The notes: a model not told the origin generated them from the sequence alone. Positions 26,030 through 36,299 are shown, numbered from the stretch's first letter. The stretch is 64,000 nt of DNA from Candidatus Gastranaerophilales bacterium (GCA_944324485.1 CALUWM010000008.1:1-64000), one strand, 5' to 3'. Made by a program: numbers and translations.

Positions 26030-27320
26030 TTTCTTCTCGATGCTTAGTTGGGAGCTTTACAACTTCACCTTGAGCACCCTGCTGCTTTTTTTCAACCATA
26101 TCCTTCGTAACAACAAATTCCTTAATATCTTCTTTTGATGGAACTTCGTACATGATATCAAGCATAATTTCCTCTACAATTGAACGAAGAGCTCTCGCAC
26201 CGGTTTTTCTCTTTAAAGCCTCTTTTGCAATGAGCTCTATTGCATCATCTTCAAACTTCAATTCAACTCCATCCATGCCCATTAAACAAGCATATTGTTT
26301 AACAATAGCATTTTTTGGCTTGGTTAAAATCATTTTTAAAGTTTCTTCATCAAGCGGGTCTAAAACGGTATACACAGGAATTCTTCCTATAAACTCAGGA
26401 ATTAGACCAAATTTTAACAAATCATCCGGCTGAAGTTTCTTTAAAATTTTAGCACTTTCTCTTTCTTTTTCTTCAGCGGTCATCGAAGCAGAACCAAAAC
26501 CAACACTAGATGTAGTTCCTGCGCGTCTTTCAACAATTTTCTCTAAACCAACAAATGCCCCTCCGACAATAAACAAGATATTATTAGTATTTATTTGTAT
26601 AAATTCTTGGTGAGGGTGTTTTCTTCCACCTTGAGGCGGAACATTCGCAATAGTACCTTCAATCATTTTTAAAAGTGCTTGTTGCACGCCTTCGCCCGAA
26701 ACATCTCTTGTAATTGAAGGGTTTTCTGATTTTCTTGCGATTTTATCAATTTCATCAATATAAATTATACCGCGTTCAGCCTTTTTAACATCATAATCAG
26801 CACTTTGATATAATCTTAATAAAATATTTTCAACATCGTCTCCGACATAACCAGCCTCAGTTAGCGTTGTTGCATCTGCAACAGCAAAAGGAACATTTAA
26901 CATTTTAGCCAACGTCTGAGCTAAAAGCGTCTTACCTGAACCGGTAGGCCCTACTAACAAAATATTACTTTTTTGAATTTCAATTTCAGACTCCGACTGC
27001 TCCATATTATGTGCAATTCGTTTGTAATGATTATAAACAGCAACAGAAAGAACCTTTTTAGCATCGTCTTGTCCAACGATATGTTGATCCAGATATGCTT
27101 TTATTTCATGAGGTTTTGGAATAGCTTCCATAGAAACTTCTTGCTGTTCTTCTTTTTCATCTTGCTTAAAATTAAATAGTTCTTCATCTAATATTTCATT
27201 GCACAGTTCAATACATTCATCGCATATGCAAACATCAGGACCGGCAATTAATTTCTTTACCTGATCTTGAGTTTTACCGCAAAAAGAACATTTTAAATTA
27301 GGATCTGTCGGTTTAGCCAT
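26022..27320 (-). CDS. clpX: ATP-dependent Clp protease ATP-binding subunit ClpX
   Basis: 432 residues. The N-terminal zinc-binding domain uses [11 protein letters not shown] and [10 protein letters not shown] (residues 11-38). The AAA+ module has Walker [15 protein letters not shown] near 119, Walker [12 protein letters not shown] near 184, pore loop YVGDDVE, sensor segments and C-terminal [14 protein letters not shown]. The loop IGF motif for ClpP binding appears as VGFG near 265. It unfolds tagged proteins and feeds ClpP, encoded 14 bases upstream. Operon order tig-clpP-clpX is a conserved arrangement. Ends in TAG inside a long hairpin. Confidence 0.97.
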   Translation of the reverse strand: MAKPTDPNLKCSFCGKTQDQVKKLIAGPDVCICDECIELCNEILDEELFNFKQDEKEEQQEVSMEAIPKPHEIKAYLDQHIVGQDDAKKVLSVAVYNHYKRIAHNMEQSESEIEIQKSNILLVGPTGSGKTLLAQTLAKMLNVPFAVADATTLTEAGYVGDDVENILLRLYQSADYDVKKAERGIIYIDEIDKIARKSENPSITRDVSGEGVQQALLKMIEGTIANVPPQGGRKHPHQEFIQINTNNILFIVGGAFVGLEKIVERRAGTTSSVGFGSASMTAEEKERESAKILKKLQPDDLLKFGLIPEFIGRIPVYTVLDPLDEETLKMILTKPKNAIVKQYACLMGMDGVELKFEDDAIELIAKEALKRKTGARALRSIVEEIMLDIMYEVPSKEDIKEFVVTKDMVEKKQQGAQGEVVKLPTKHREEIA

Positions 27321-27334
27321 TTGTGCTGCCCTTC

Positions 27335-27925
27335 TTATTTATTATCTTCCAAGGTAATCACTTTATCAATCATTCCATACTCAACCGCCTCTTGAGCAGT
27401 CATGATATAGTCTCTATCTGTATCTTTTTCAATTTTCTTTAACGGTTGTCCTGTATTTGAAGCAAGAATCGAATTCAAAGACTTTTTAATTCTTATAATT
27501 TCATTTGCCTGAATTTCAATATCAGTTGCTTGACCTTGAGCACCACCTAAAGGTTGATGAATCAATACTCTAGAGTGAGGAAGTGCCAAACGTTTTCCCT
27601 TAGCACCACTAGATAGCAAAAATGCACCCATAGAAGCAGCTTGCCCTAAACAAATAGTGGAAACATCAGCTCTTATATGTTGCATAGTATCATATATCGC
27701 AAAACCTGCAGTTACAGAACCACCCGGGGAATTTATATACAACATAATGTCTTTTTCAGAATTTTCACTATCTAAAAGTAACATTTGTGCGACAATCAAA
27801 TTTGCAACCATATCATCAATCGGAGTTCCCAAAAAGATAATTCTTTCCCTTAAAAGTCTTGAAAATATATCAAATGACCTTTCACCTCTTGAAGATTGTT
27901 CTATAACTACTGGTACGAAACTCAT
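27335..27925 (-). CDS. clpP: ATP-dependent Clp protease proteolytic subunit ClpP
   Basis: 196 residues, usual length. The catalytic serine lies in [14 protein letters not shown] near 97, the histidine in [17 protein letters not shown] near 122, and the aspartate in the [13 protein letters not shown] segment near 171. It forms a barrel of two heptameric rings and cleaves unfolded substrates delivered by ClpX. The N-terminus [25 protein letters not shown] is canonical. A 14-base gap to clpX and 23 bases after tig support one transcript. Confidence 0.97.
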   Translation of the reverse strand: MSFVPVVIEQSSRGERSFDIFSRLLRERIIFLGTPIDDMVANLIVAQMLLLDSENSEKDIMLYINSPGGSVTAGFAIYDTMQHIRADVSTICLGQAASMGAFLLSSGAKGKRLALPHSRVLIHQPLGGAQGQATDIEIQANEIIRIKKSLNSILASNTGQPLKKIEKDTDRDYIMTAQEAVEYGMIDKVITLEDNK

Positions 27926-27948
27926 CTAATTTTATCCTTTCAATTAAT

Positions 27949-29244
27949 TTATTTAGCTATAAATTTATTATTTTCAAGTAAGAATTGATTAACTTTGTTT
28001 GCAGTAATCTGTTGAGAAATTGCAGCAAACGCATTAGGATTTTTTCTCAATTCTTCAAACAACTGAACCGGAGCCATTCCATACATTGCTGCCATTTGAT
28101 TAATATGCTCCATTATATCTTTTTGTTCAATTTTTAACTGTTCATCTGTTGCTATTTTTTCAACAATCAAAGAATTTTTAATTCTTTTTTCAGCTTCTTC
28201 ACGAAAACGTTTTTCAACATTTTCTTTTCCTTCCGATTCAACAAGTTTATCAAAATTCTGACCTTGTTGGCTAGCTTGGTGTCTAGCTTCATCCATAATA
28301 GCTTGATACTCTCTATCTAGCATAGTGTCTTGAATATCTATTTTTGTATCAGATAAAACCTTTTCAAAAATTGCATCTGATTTAATTCTGTCATTTTGAT
28401 TTTTTGACATAGTATCTAAATATTTTTTGATATCTTCTTTTAAGGCTTCAAGACTTTCTTTTCCTGCTTTTTTTGCTAATTCATCATCTAAATCCGGCAA
28501 AATTCTTTGTTTTACTTCATGCAGATTAATTTTAAATTGCGCAGGAGCACCTTTTAATTTTTCTTCATGATAATCATCAGGGAATTTAACATCAATGACA
28601 AATTCCTCACCTGCGCTATGTCCCACTAAACCTTCTGCAAAACCGGGAATAAAATTTGAATTAGATAAATCGAGTGAGTAATTTTTAGCATCTCCATGCT
28701 CAATTTTTTCTTCACCAACTTTTCCGATATATCCTTCAAAATCAAATACAACGGTATCTTTGTCTGTTGATTTTCTTTCCACTTTTTCTAATTTTGAAAA
28801 TCTTTTTTGAGTCATCTCAAGTTCTTTATCCATTGCATCATCAGGATTTTTAAACTCTGAATATTCTACTTCAACATCTTTATATTTACCAATTTTAACT
28901 TCAGGTTTTAATTCGACAGTTGCCTTAACCTTTAAATCTGAACCAAGTTCAAAATCAACACTTTCAATAGTCGGACGAAAAGCAATATTTAATTTATTTT
29001 CATCAACAACTTTCTGAAATTCAGAAGGAAACAATCTGTCAACAACTTCTGCTTTAATTCTCTCTTTTCCAACATACTTTTCAACAACATTACCGGGTGC
29101 TTTTCCTTTTCTAAACCCAGCTATGTTAACATTTTCGCCATAAGCCTTTAAAGTTCTTTCGTAAGTTTCTTTTGCAATGGCTGATTCTATTGTCATATCT
29201 ATTGTAGCAATATTTTTATCATCAATTTTAACTGTATTTGTCAT
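27949..29244 (-). CDS. tig: Trigger factor, ribosome-associated chaperone
   Basis: 431 residues. The ATG at 29244 with GAGAGGTG upstream is preferred over a TTG four codons earlier that overlaps that ribosome site. The N-terminal ribosome-binding domain holds the signature GFRKGKAPGNVVEKYVG (usual GFRxGKxP). The FKBP-type prolyl isomerase domain (about 145-245) contains FEGYIGKV and the chaperone C-terminal domain is helical. It binds nascent chains at the tunnel exit. It heads the clpP-clpX operon. Confidence 0.96.
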   Translation of the reverse strand: MTNTVKIDDKNIATIDMTIESAIAKETYERTLKAYGENVNIAGFRKGKAPGNVVEKYVGKERIKAEVVDRLFPSEFQKVVDENKLNIAFRPTIESVDFELGSDLKVKATVELKPEVKIGKYKDVEVEYSEFKNPDDAMDKELEMTQKRFSKLEKVERKSTDKDTVVFDFEGYIGKVGEEKIEHGDAKNYSLDLSNSNFIPGFAEGLVGHSAGEEFVIDVKFPDDYHEEKLKGAPAQFKINLHEVKQRILPDLDDELAKKAGKESLEALKEDIKKYLDTMSKNQNDRIKSDAIFEKVLSDTKIDIQDTMLDREYQAIMDEARHQASQQGQNFDKLVESEGKENVEKRFREEAEKRIKNSLIVEKIATDEQLKIEQKDIMEHINQMAAMYGMAPVQLFEELRKNPNAFAAISQQITANKVNQFLLENNKFIAK

Positions 29245-29355
29245 GGCACCTCTCAATTATAATATTTTACGTATAATATAGTATAAATCAAAAATAAAAA
29301 TCATGGTCAATATAGAGTATATTTATTTTGTTTTTTGTCAAAAAATTAATATTTC

Positions 29356-30024
29356 TTATAAAGAAATTTTTAATACAAACTTATTTTTTTTATAATTTAT
29401 GAGGCCCTCTGATTTTAATTTAGATAATTCAAACGACATTGCCGAACGATCAATATTAAGATAATCCGCAAGCTCTTGCCTATTGAATTGAATCTCAAAA
29501 ACATTTGTTCTATGTTTTTGACTCTCATTTGAAAGATAAGTCAATAACTTATCTCTAATGGTTTTTTGAGAAATATTTTCAATTTTTTCAATCAATTCAA
29601 TATTTTCTTTTGACAAAATTTTAAATAAATTACTTATTAAAACACTATGGTGATTACAAGCATTCTTGCACATTGTTGAACATTTATCATAATTTAAAAC
29701 CAAAACAAGAGCATGTCCAACGCAAAGTGCATTAATATTCGCCTCAATATTTTTTGAAGCAACAAGCGCTAAACCTATATTATTGTTAGCATATAATTTC
29801 TGTATAATTATACGCCTTCCCCAATAAGTTTCTTTTTCAACATTAACTTCACCATCTAAAATTAAATATATTTTAGAAATTGTTTCGCCTTGGCGGATAA
29901 TCATATCACCATCTTCATATTTTTTAATATATCCTCCAAAACATTTTAGCATTCTAGTCAATTCTTCATCAGTAATTCCGCAAAAAAGAGGAGAATTTTT
30001 AATTTTAGAATAATATTTTTCCAT
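29356..30024 (-). CDS. Crp/Fnr family transcriptional regulator
   Basis: 222 residues from the ATG at 30024; a longer frame upstream would run through the divergent promoter and is rejected. Residues 12-110 are the cyclic-nucleotide-binding-type beta barrel (GEVNVEKE near 58). A Cys cluster CSTMCKNACNHH covers 115-126 and resembles the CxxACxxH motif I associate with anaerobe Crp/Fnr proteins. The C-terminal HTH carries FNRQELADYLNIDRSAMSFELSKLKSEGLI near 175-205. The N-terminal CxxC cluster of E. coli FNR is missing, so the sensed signal (redox, NO, heme or metal) is open. It is divergent from rubredoxin-grcA, with a palindrome between them, and probably regulates both. Confidence 0.9.
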   Translation of the reverse strand: MEKYYSKIKNSPLFCGITDEELTRMLKCFGGYIKKYEDGDMIIRQGETISKIYLILDGEVNVEKETYWGRRIIIQKLYANNNIGLALVASKNIEANINALCVGHALVLVLNYDKCSTMCKNACNHHSVLISNLFKILSKENIELIEKIENISQKTIRDKLLTYLSNESQKHRTNVFEIQFNRQELADYLNIDRSAMSFELSKLKSEGLINYKKNKFVLKISL

Positions 30025-30036
30025 ATTTTTTCCTTT

Positions 30037-30052
30037 TGTTGTAATTACAACA
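30037..30052. promoter_or_regulatory. 16-bp palindromic operator, candidate Crp/Fnr site
   Basis: TGTTGTAATTACAACA is a perfect palindrome in the short gap between the Crp/Fnr gene (start 30024) and rubredoxin (start 30108). Its centre (30044.5) is 41.5 bases upstream of the start point predicted from the TATACT box at 30074-30079. That is the class II activator position of CRP and FNR. It also lies 13 bases from the regulator's own start codon, suited to autorepression. Confidence 0.7.
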
Positions 30053-30073
30053 GAAATGTTGTTAAAACTAGTG

Positions 30074-30079
30074 TATACT
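30074..30079 (+). promoter_or_regulatory. Predicted -10 box of the rubredoxin-grcA promoter
   Basis: TATACT differs by one base from TATAAT. Seventeen bases upstream the -35 position reads CAGAAA, a poor match, which fits a promoter that needs an activator bound at the adjacent palindrome. Predicted start point is near 30086, leaving a leader of about 22 bases with the AAAAGGAG ribosome site. Confidence 0.55.
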
Positions 30080-30107
30080 AAAACTATAAAATTGAAAAGG
30101 AGAAAAT

Positions 30108-30266
30108 ATGGCAAAATATATTTGTAACGTATGCGGCTACATATATGATGAAGACCTAGGTGATGAAGAAAATAATATAAAAGCAAACACAAAATTTGAG
30201 GATTTACCGGCTGATTGGGTTTGCCCTCTATGCTCAGTCGGAAAAGACGAATTCAGTAAAGAATAA
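30108..30266 (+). CDS. Rubredoxin (52 aa)
   Basis: A complete small redox protein. Cys6 and Cys9 (CNVCGYIYD) and Cys39 and Cys42 (WVCPLCSVGKDEF) bind one iron atom. Length 52 is standard for rubredoxin. AAAAGGAG lies 5 bases upstream of the ATG. It passes electrons to rubrerythrin, superoxide reductase or flavodiiron proteins when anaerobes meet oxygen; none of those partners is in this window. It is followed 18 bases later by grcA, so it looks like a two-gene oxidative-damage operon next to a Crp/Fnr regulator. Confidence 0.95.
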   Translation: MAKYICNVCGYIYDEDLGDEENNIKANTKFEDLPADWVCPLCSVGKDEFSKE

Positions 30267-30284
30267 TTAACAGGAGATAACATT

Positions 30285-30527
30285 ATGACAACACAACAAG
30301 AAGAAAACCTAATTAATCTTTTAGATGGTTATGTTGAAAAAGGCGGACATCATTTAAACGTAAATGTTTTTAATCGTGAAACATTACTTGATGCTCAAGC
30401 TCATCCTGAAAAATATCCTCAATTAACAGTTAGAGTTTCAGGATATGCGGTTAATTTTATTAAATTAACTAAAGAACAACAAGATGATGTTATTTCAAGA
30501 ACATTCCATTCTCAATTAGGTGCTTAA
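30285..30527 (+). CDS. grcA: Autonomous glycyl radical cofactor (GrcA/YfiD-like), minimal form
   Basis: 80 residues that match the C-terminal glycyl-radical domain of pyruvate formate-lyase. The radical loop RVSGYAVNF holds Gly53, followed by [15 protein letters not shown]. In E. coli, GrcA (127 aa) replaces the glycyl domain of oxygen-cleaved pyruvate formate-lyase. This one lacks the roughly 45-residue N-terminal extension and is nearly the bare domain. AACAGGAG upstream supports the start. No pflB or activase gene is in the window. It shares an operon with rubredoxin, which supports an oxygen-repair role. Confidence 0.9.
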   Translation: MTTQQEENLINLLDGYVEKGGHHLNVNVFNRETLLDAQAHPEKYPQLTVRVSGYAVNFIKLTKEQQDDVISRTFHSQLGA

Positions 30528-30558
30528 GAAATATTTAACTGGCATAAATGCGTTTATT

Positions 30559-30592
30559 AATATCAAAGATATTTATTATCTTTGATATTTTT
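30559..30592 (+). terminator. Terminator of the rubredoxin-grcA operon
   Basis: A perfect 13-bp AT-rich stem (30559-30571 with 30577-30589) is followed by TTTTAT. It lies 32 bases after the grcA stop. The stem is long but has little GC, so efficiency is uncertain. Confidence 0.65.
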
Positions 30593-30634
30593 ATATGATT
30601 TTATGATATATGAGTTAATAATTTCAACTTAATT

Positions 30635-30643
30635 TGTTAAAAT
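30635..30643 (+). promoter_or_regulatory. Predicted extended -10 box upstream of lemA
   Basis: TGTTAAAAT, 30 bases before the lemA ATG. The same TGnTAAAAT word precedes ahcY, dnaB and pyk at 19-32 bases. No good -35 box is needed for an extended -10 promoter. Confidence 0.5.
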
Positions 30644-30672
30644 TTTTTTAAGTAGATTATAAGGAGTTAAAT

Positions 30673-31236
30673 ATGACAACATTAATTGGAATTCTTGTAG
30701 CAATAATTGCTTTTTTATTTATTTGTATTATTGCCGTAGCTTCAATATACAACAAGCTTGTAGCATTAAAAAATTATGTAAAAGAAGCTTTTTCTACCAT
30801 GGATGTATACCTTAAAAAACGTTGGGACTTAATTCCAAACTTAATTGAAACAGCAAAAGGCTACATGGCTCATGAAAAAGAAACACTTGAAAAGATTACA
30901 GCCCTAAGGAATTTAAACTATGAAATGTTAAAAAATAAGCAAAAAATGGATGTAAATAAAGAACTATCACTTGGTTTATCAACTTTAATTGCAACTGCAG
31001 AAAATTATCCTGAATTAAAAGCAAATGAACATTTTACAAATCTAATGAATGAACTATCCAAAATAGAAGACGAAATTGCAAATTCAAGAAAATATTATAA
31101 CGGCACAGTAAGAGAATATAATACCTTCATACAAATGTTTCCAACTTGTATATTTGCAGCAATGTTTAACTTTACACAAGAAGAAATGTTTGAAGCAGGT
31201 GAAATTGAAAGACAAAACGTGAAAGTACAATTCTAA
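30673..31236 (+). CDS. lemA: LemA family membrane protein
   Basis: 187 residues. One N-terminal membrane helix (ILVAIIAFLFICIIAVASIYNKL) is followed by a long helical cytoplasmic or exported domain. It has the LemA signature LKNYVKEAFSTMDVYLKKRWDLIPNLIETAKGYM, the RREYN-like VREYNTFIQMFPT segment near 155 and the final F.ageiERQNVKVQF. Function of LemA is unclear; it often occurs beside DUF2207 or TPM_phosphatase proteins. The next gene shares a base with its stop, so the pair is coupled. Confidence 0.93.
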   Translation: MTTLIGILVAIIAFLFICIIAVASIYNKLVALKNYVKEAFSTMDVYLKKRWDLIPNLIETAKGYMAHEKETLEKITALRNLNYEMLKNKQKMDVNKELSLGLSTLIATAENYPELKANEHFTNLMNELSKIEDEIANSRKYYNGTVREYNTFIQMFPTCIFAAMFNFTQEEMFEAGEIERQNVKVQF

Positions 31237-33047
31237 TGAAAAAAATAATATTATTCTTAATTTTTACATTGTTTTTAATAAATCCAACTTTTGCAGAAAA
31301 CTTCTATATTGACCAATATAATGTCAAAATAAATGTTTCACCAACTAACACCATGGATATTGAAGAGCAGATAAAAGTTGTCTTCAAGGGAGGTGCGCAT
31401 GGTATTTTTAGAACAATTCCTCTTGTAAACCATGTTAGAAGACAAGACGGAACAAGCTATAAAAACAAAGCAAGAGTTGAAAACGTTAGAGTAAACGACA
31501 ACTTTAGAAACATAAGAGAAGGAGACAATCTCAAGATTCAAATTGGCACCAGAGGAAAATATGTTTATGGAAGCAAAATGTATATAATTAAATACAAATA
31601 TATATTAAGCCAAAATGCCAAAAATCAAGATGAGTTCTATTTTAATATAATCGGAAACGATTGGAATGTTAGAATAAATAATGCAAACTTTAACGTTATA
31701 ATGCCCAAAGAATTTGATAACAACAAAGTAGGTATTTCAATCGGAAGACGAGGGACAGCCGGTTTTACAAACAGGGCAAGATTCGGTATAAAGGATAAAT
31801 TAATCTTTGGAAGCACAACAGAACCACTTATGCCAAGAGAAGGAATAACAATGAGAGTTGAACTTCCAAAAAATTATTTTCAATATAGTGTTTCTAAATC
31901 AAAAGCCGGAAGTATATTTTTAACAATAATATTAACTTTATTATCTATAATAATATGGTCAGTGCTTGGAAAAGACACGCTAACAATCCCTGTTGTCAAC
32001 TTCGCACCGCCAAAAGGCCTTGATGCACCAAAAACAGGTGCTATATTTAAAGAACTGGTTGACGATGAAATAATATCTGTACTAATGTTACATCTTGCAA
32101 GCAAGGGATATATAAAAATAGAAGAAGAAAAAAGTCTTGTTTCATTTTATAAAAATTACACAATATACAAATTAAAAGATTACGACAAAAAGGACAAAGA
32201 AATAATTGATATATTTAATGAAATGTTTAGCTATTCAAACTACATATCAACAAGGGACTTAGCTAAATCAAAAACTTTTCCTATGTTAATAAGAAACTAC
32301 AAAAATTCTGTTAATAAATTTAAGGACAGAATATATGAACAAGATTCCATAAGCATAAAAAACAGATTTTTTCCTTTTGTTTCAATGATTATTCTATTAA
32401 TAAATACCATATATGTTGCGTTTGATTACGATAAATCACTGGTATTTACCCAAACATCATTATTACTTGGATTATCATTAGTGATATTTGCAATAGTGCT
32501 TACCAGAATACATAAAATTCCGACACTACCCAAAAAAATAGCTGCAATATTCGGGGGAATAGTATTTAGTGGAATTTTTGCATATCTATTCTTTTTAAGA
32601 ACAGATTTTTCTCCAATTAGCGATATTGGTACGTTTATTTTTGCAATAGTGGGATTTATTATTACATTTATCTGTTTTAAAGAAATGCCTAAAAAAAGTC
32701 AGGAAGGTCAAAAAATCTTAGGACACATTCTAGGTTTTAGAAAATTTCTTGAAACAGTTGAAAAACACAAGCTTGAATTAATAATGAAACAAAAACCAAA
32801 CTATTGTTATAGCGTCATACCCTACGCTTTTGCCCTAGACATTGGAGGAGATTGGATTAAAAAAATACAACCTCTCGCAAAATGTCCGGCTTGGTTTGTG
32901 GGCGAATATAACGAAAATAACTTAAAAAATTTCAACAGATCTTTTTCTTGCTCAATAATTGCAACAGGAGGAAATGTTACTTCAAGCTCCGGAGGCGGAG
33001 GATTTTCCGGAGGAGGCTCCGGCGGAGGCGGCGGAGGCTCTTGGTAA
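31236..33047 (+). CDS. DUF2207 membrane protein (603 aa)
   Basis: Signal peptide MKKIILFLIFTLFLINPTFA, then the DUF2207 extracytoplasmic beta domain (residues 20-215, HGIFRTIPL near 55). A membrane helix follows near 226-242, then a cytoplasmic region about 255-380 (APPKGLDAPKTGAIF) and helices near 385-475. The tail is a glycine-rich run ending GGGGGGSW, common in this family. The biochemical role is unknown. The LemA plus DUF2207 pairing is conserved in many phyla and suggests the two proteins act together in the membrane. Confidence 0.92.
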   Translation: MKKIILFLIFTLFLINPTFAENFYIDQYNVKINVSPTNTMDIEEQIKVVFKGGAHGIFRTIPLVNHVRRQDGTSYKNKARVENVRVNDNFRNIREGDNLKIQIGTRGKYVYGSKMYIIKYKYILSQNAKNQDEFYFNIIGNDWNVRINNANFNVIMPKEFDNNKVGISIGRRGTAGFTNRARFGIKDKLIFGSTTEPLMPREGITMRVELPKNYFQYSVSKSKAGSIFLTIILTLLSIIIWSVLGKDTLTIPVVNFAPPKGLDAPKTGAIFKELVDDEIISVLMLHLASKGYIKIEEEKSLVSFYKNYTIYKLKDYDKKDKEIIDIFNEMFSYSNYISTRDLAKSKTFPMLIRNYKNSVNKFKDRIYEQDSISIKNRFFPFVSMIILLINTIYVAFDYDKSLVFTQTSLLLGLSLVIFAIVLTRIHKIPTLPKKIAAIFGGIVFSGIFAYLFFLRTDFSPISDIGTFIFAIVGFIITFICFKEMPKKSQEGQKILGHILGFRKFLETVEKHKLELIMKQKPNYCYSVIPYAFALDIGGDWIKKIQPLAKCPAWFVGEYNENNLKNFNRSFSCSIIATGGNVTSSSGGGGFSGGGSGGGGGGSW

Positions 33048-33060
33048 AAAACATATAAAA

Positions 33061-33092
33061 AAATAACGCTAAACATAAGTTTAGCGTTATTT
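33061..33092. terminator. Bidirectional terminator between DUF2207 gene and pckA
   Basis: A perfect 14-bp inverted repeat (33061-33074 with 33079-33092, core AACGCTAAAC) around ATAA, with A and T runs on the two sides, lies between convergent stop codons. Confidence 0.85.
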
Positions 33093-33108
33093 TTATACTT
33101 TATTGATT

Positions 33109-34767
33109 TTAAACGTTTGCAGTTTCAGTTTGTCTTACAACGTTTTCAAGAGCTTCTAAAGCGTCAGCAGGAAGTTTATCCAAACCAGCTTTTTCAGTTT
33201 CTCTAGATTTAACAAAATCAATTCTATCTTGCATACGAGCTTTGAATTGTTGAGCATATTCTTTATTGCTGAATGAAGCATCAAAACCTTCGATATCCAT
33301 AATTTCGATATCTGAGAAGTTTTCCCATTTATGGAATTTAGCTTCACCTGATACAATTGCTTCAATAATACCAAGAGTATGTGCAGGTTTAACTTTTGTT
33401 CCCATAAATTCGCCTGTATTCAAGATGTAACAATCAACGCCATCTTCAATAAGTTGTTTAAATCTTTCATAATCCATTGCAAGGGGATATACTCTGAATG
33501 GGTTTGCATAAGGTTCAACAACTAAAGCATTAGGATCAACACCCTTAGCAAGTCTTTCTGCTGAAGAACGTTTTGTAGCTAGAGTAGCACCCATTGCAGA
33601 ACCTAATGAAGCTCCTGACAATTTCAACACAGGAGGAATTGTAGGATCTTTCATCAACCAGAATATAGCGTTAATCGGTTGATCAATTCTATCAACTCTG
33701 TTTGGAGACCAAAGTTTTGATTTAACAGCTCTTCCGTTACCGTTTCTGATATCTTCAGTAACTGAAACAACTTTACCGTCAGCTAATTGAATAGCGCCTG
33801 CATTTTGTTGAGTTAAGATATATTTGTTATCTTCACATCCGATAGGATAATCGGCAGTCTTATCAAAATAAGCCGGTTCAAGTGCAATTGTATATTTATC
33901 ATGAACATTAATAATAAATGCGTCATCATGAAGAACTGTTATATCATATTTTCCACCGTGTTTAGCGTGTGTAATTGTTGATTTACCTGAACCTGATAAA
34001 CCAAATACAGCTACTTGGAAAGACTCGTTATTTGCAAGATTATAACGTTTCATACCGCCATGGCAAGAAGCATAACCGTTTCTTGCTGCAGCACCCCACG
34101 CAAGAGTCAATGTACCTTTTTTATGTTCTCCGAAATATCTCATACCCAATATTGCAGCACAGTTATGAACAGGATCAAAGAATGTTAAACCGTATGGGAA
34201 ATCAGGATGTGACCAGTCAGGATCAGAGAATACATATATATCGCCTTCATTAATTTTTCTTGAGTTGTCATACATTTTTGCGTATTCTTCATTAATATAT
34301 TGGAAGTTCAACATCCAAGAATACATAATGTTTTCAAAACCAGCTGGAATCATTAAATGAGCTTTAATCATAAAGTCTTCTTCAAGACCAACAACTGCTT
34401 CTGTTTTATACATTAATTTATCACGTGTACCGTAAATAGCTTCACGAATAATAGGTAATAAATATGCTAAATCACAATTTGGTTCACCTACAATTTTTCT
34501 TGCAGCGGCACAACGTCCAACAACTGTACCATCGTTAAATAATAATTGATTTGCACCTTTTGGTAAACCTACTTTTTCAGGTTCGTAAACAGGCATTCCT
34601 GTTAATTCAATTGTTCCTGATGAATCTTTAGCAAGCTTGTATGCTTCAGACACCGTTTTTACTTCTTCAACATTGTTTCCAAAAAACGGTGCGGTGATGG
34701 TAGCACGAGCTGCTGACATCAATGTTTTTAATTCTTCCGAATTAGTAAAATACTCTACTGTTGACAT
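33109..34767 (-). CDS. pckA: Phosphoenolpyruvate carboxykinase (ATP)
   Basis: 552 residues from the ATG at 34767, which has AAAGGAG upstream; an earlier in-frame ATG precedes that site. The nucleotide P-loop FGLSGSGKSTITH lies near 258, the metal/kinase motif LHDDAFIIN near 285, and the substrate region RNGYASCHGGMKRYN near 225. It interconverts oxaloacetate plus ATP with PEP, CO2 and ADP; in fermenters it may run towards oxaloacetate. The sequence is a divergent member, with an N-terminus unlike E. coli PckA, so the exact subfamily is less sure. Confidence 0.88.
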   Translation of the reverse strand: MSTVEYFTNSEELKTLMSAARATITAPFFGNNVEEVKTVSEAYKLAKDSSGTIELTGMPVYEPEKVGLPKGANQLLFNDGTVVGRCAAARKIVGEPNCDLAYLLPIIREAIYGTRDKLMYKTEAVVGLEEDFMIKAHLMIPAGFENIMYSWMLNFQYINEEYAKMYDNSRKINEGDIYVFSDPDWSHPDFPYGLTFFDPVHNCAAILGMRYFGEHKKGTLTLAWGAAARNGYASCHGGMKRYNLANNESFQVAVFGLSGSGKSTITHAKHGGKYDITVLHDDAFIINVHDKYTIALEPAYFDKTADYPIGCEDNKYILTQQNAGAIQLADGKVVSVTEDIRNGNGRAVKSKLWSPNRVDRIDQPINAIFWLMKDPTIPPVLKLSGASLGSAMGATLATKRSSAERLAKGVDPNALVVEPYANPFRVYPLAMDYERFKQLIEDGVDCYILNTGEFMGTKVKPAHTLGIIEAIVSGEAKFHKWENFSDIEIMDIEGFDASFSNKEYAQQFKARMQDRIDFVKSRETEKAGLDKLPADALEALENVVRQTETANV

Positions 34768-34805
34768 AATTAATACTCCTTTTGTTGTCAAGCTTAATCA
34801 AAGTT

Positions 34806-34834
34806 ATTTTATACCAAAAAAATGACTGTTACAA
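34806..34834 (-). promoter_or_regulatory. Predicted promoter of pckA
   Basis: On the minus strand TTGTAA (34829-34834) and TAAAAT (34806-34811) are separated by exactly 17 bases, a sigma-70-type arrangement. Predicted start point is near 34800, giving a 32-base leader containing AAAGGAG. Confidence 0.6.
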
Positions 34835-34868
34835 GTATTTATAATTTATTATTTTTATACAAACTTCA

Positions 34869-34877
34869 TGATAAAAT
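34869..34877 (+). promoter_or_regulatory. Predicted extended -10 box upstream of ahcY
   Basis: TGATAAAAT ends 27 bases before the ahcY ATG and matches the TGnTAAAAT word seen before lemA, dnaB and pyk. The ribosome site AAGAAGGAG follows it. Confidence 0.5.
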
Positions 34878-34886
34878 TTTTATTAA

Positions 34887-36173
<1,287 letters not shown>

Positions 36174-36188
36174 AAGTTATCCACAATA

Positions 36189-36224
36189 AAAAATACCAAG
36201 GTCAAACGACCTCGGTATTTTTTT
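36189..36224 (+). terminator. Terminator of ahcY
   Basis: A 13-bp stem with one mismatch (36191-36203 with 36208-36220, core AAGGTC/GACCTC) around AAAC is followed by a run of T. Confidence 0.85.
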
Positions 36225-36236
36225 ATCTAAACATGA

Positions 36237-36264
36237 AAAAAAGGGTCGATACAATTATCGACCC
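36237..36264 (-). terminator. Terminator of flagellin 2
   Basis: A perfect 8-bp stem GGGTCGAT/ATCGACCC (36243-36250 with 36257-36264) is followed on the minus strand by a T-rich tract. Its sequence is unrelated to the flagellin 1 terminator, yet the same conserved element lies just before it. Confidence 0.85.
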
Positions 36265-36267
36265 ACT

Positions 36268-36288
36268 GTATTGCCATCACCAGTTAGA
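36268..36288 (-). other. Conserved 3' element after flagellin 2
   Basis: These 21 bases recur after flagellin 1 (24946-24966) at the same place relative to the terminator stem, three to five bases away. Only the immediate hairpin and the spacer to the stop codon differ. Likely an RNA-level element shared by the two flagellin messages. Confidence 0.6.
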
Positions 36289-36299
36289 TATTTTTCCTA

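Noticed and set aside
29356-30192. Longer start for the Crp/Fnr protein adding 56 hydrophobic residues
   Set aside because: The added part would run through the operator and promoter of the divergent rubredoxin gene and lacks a ribosome site. The ATG at 30024 begins the family domain.
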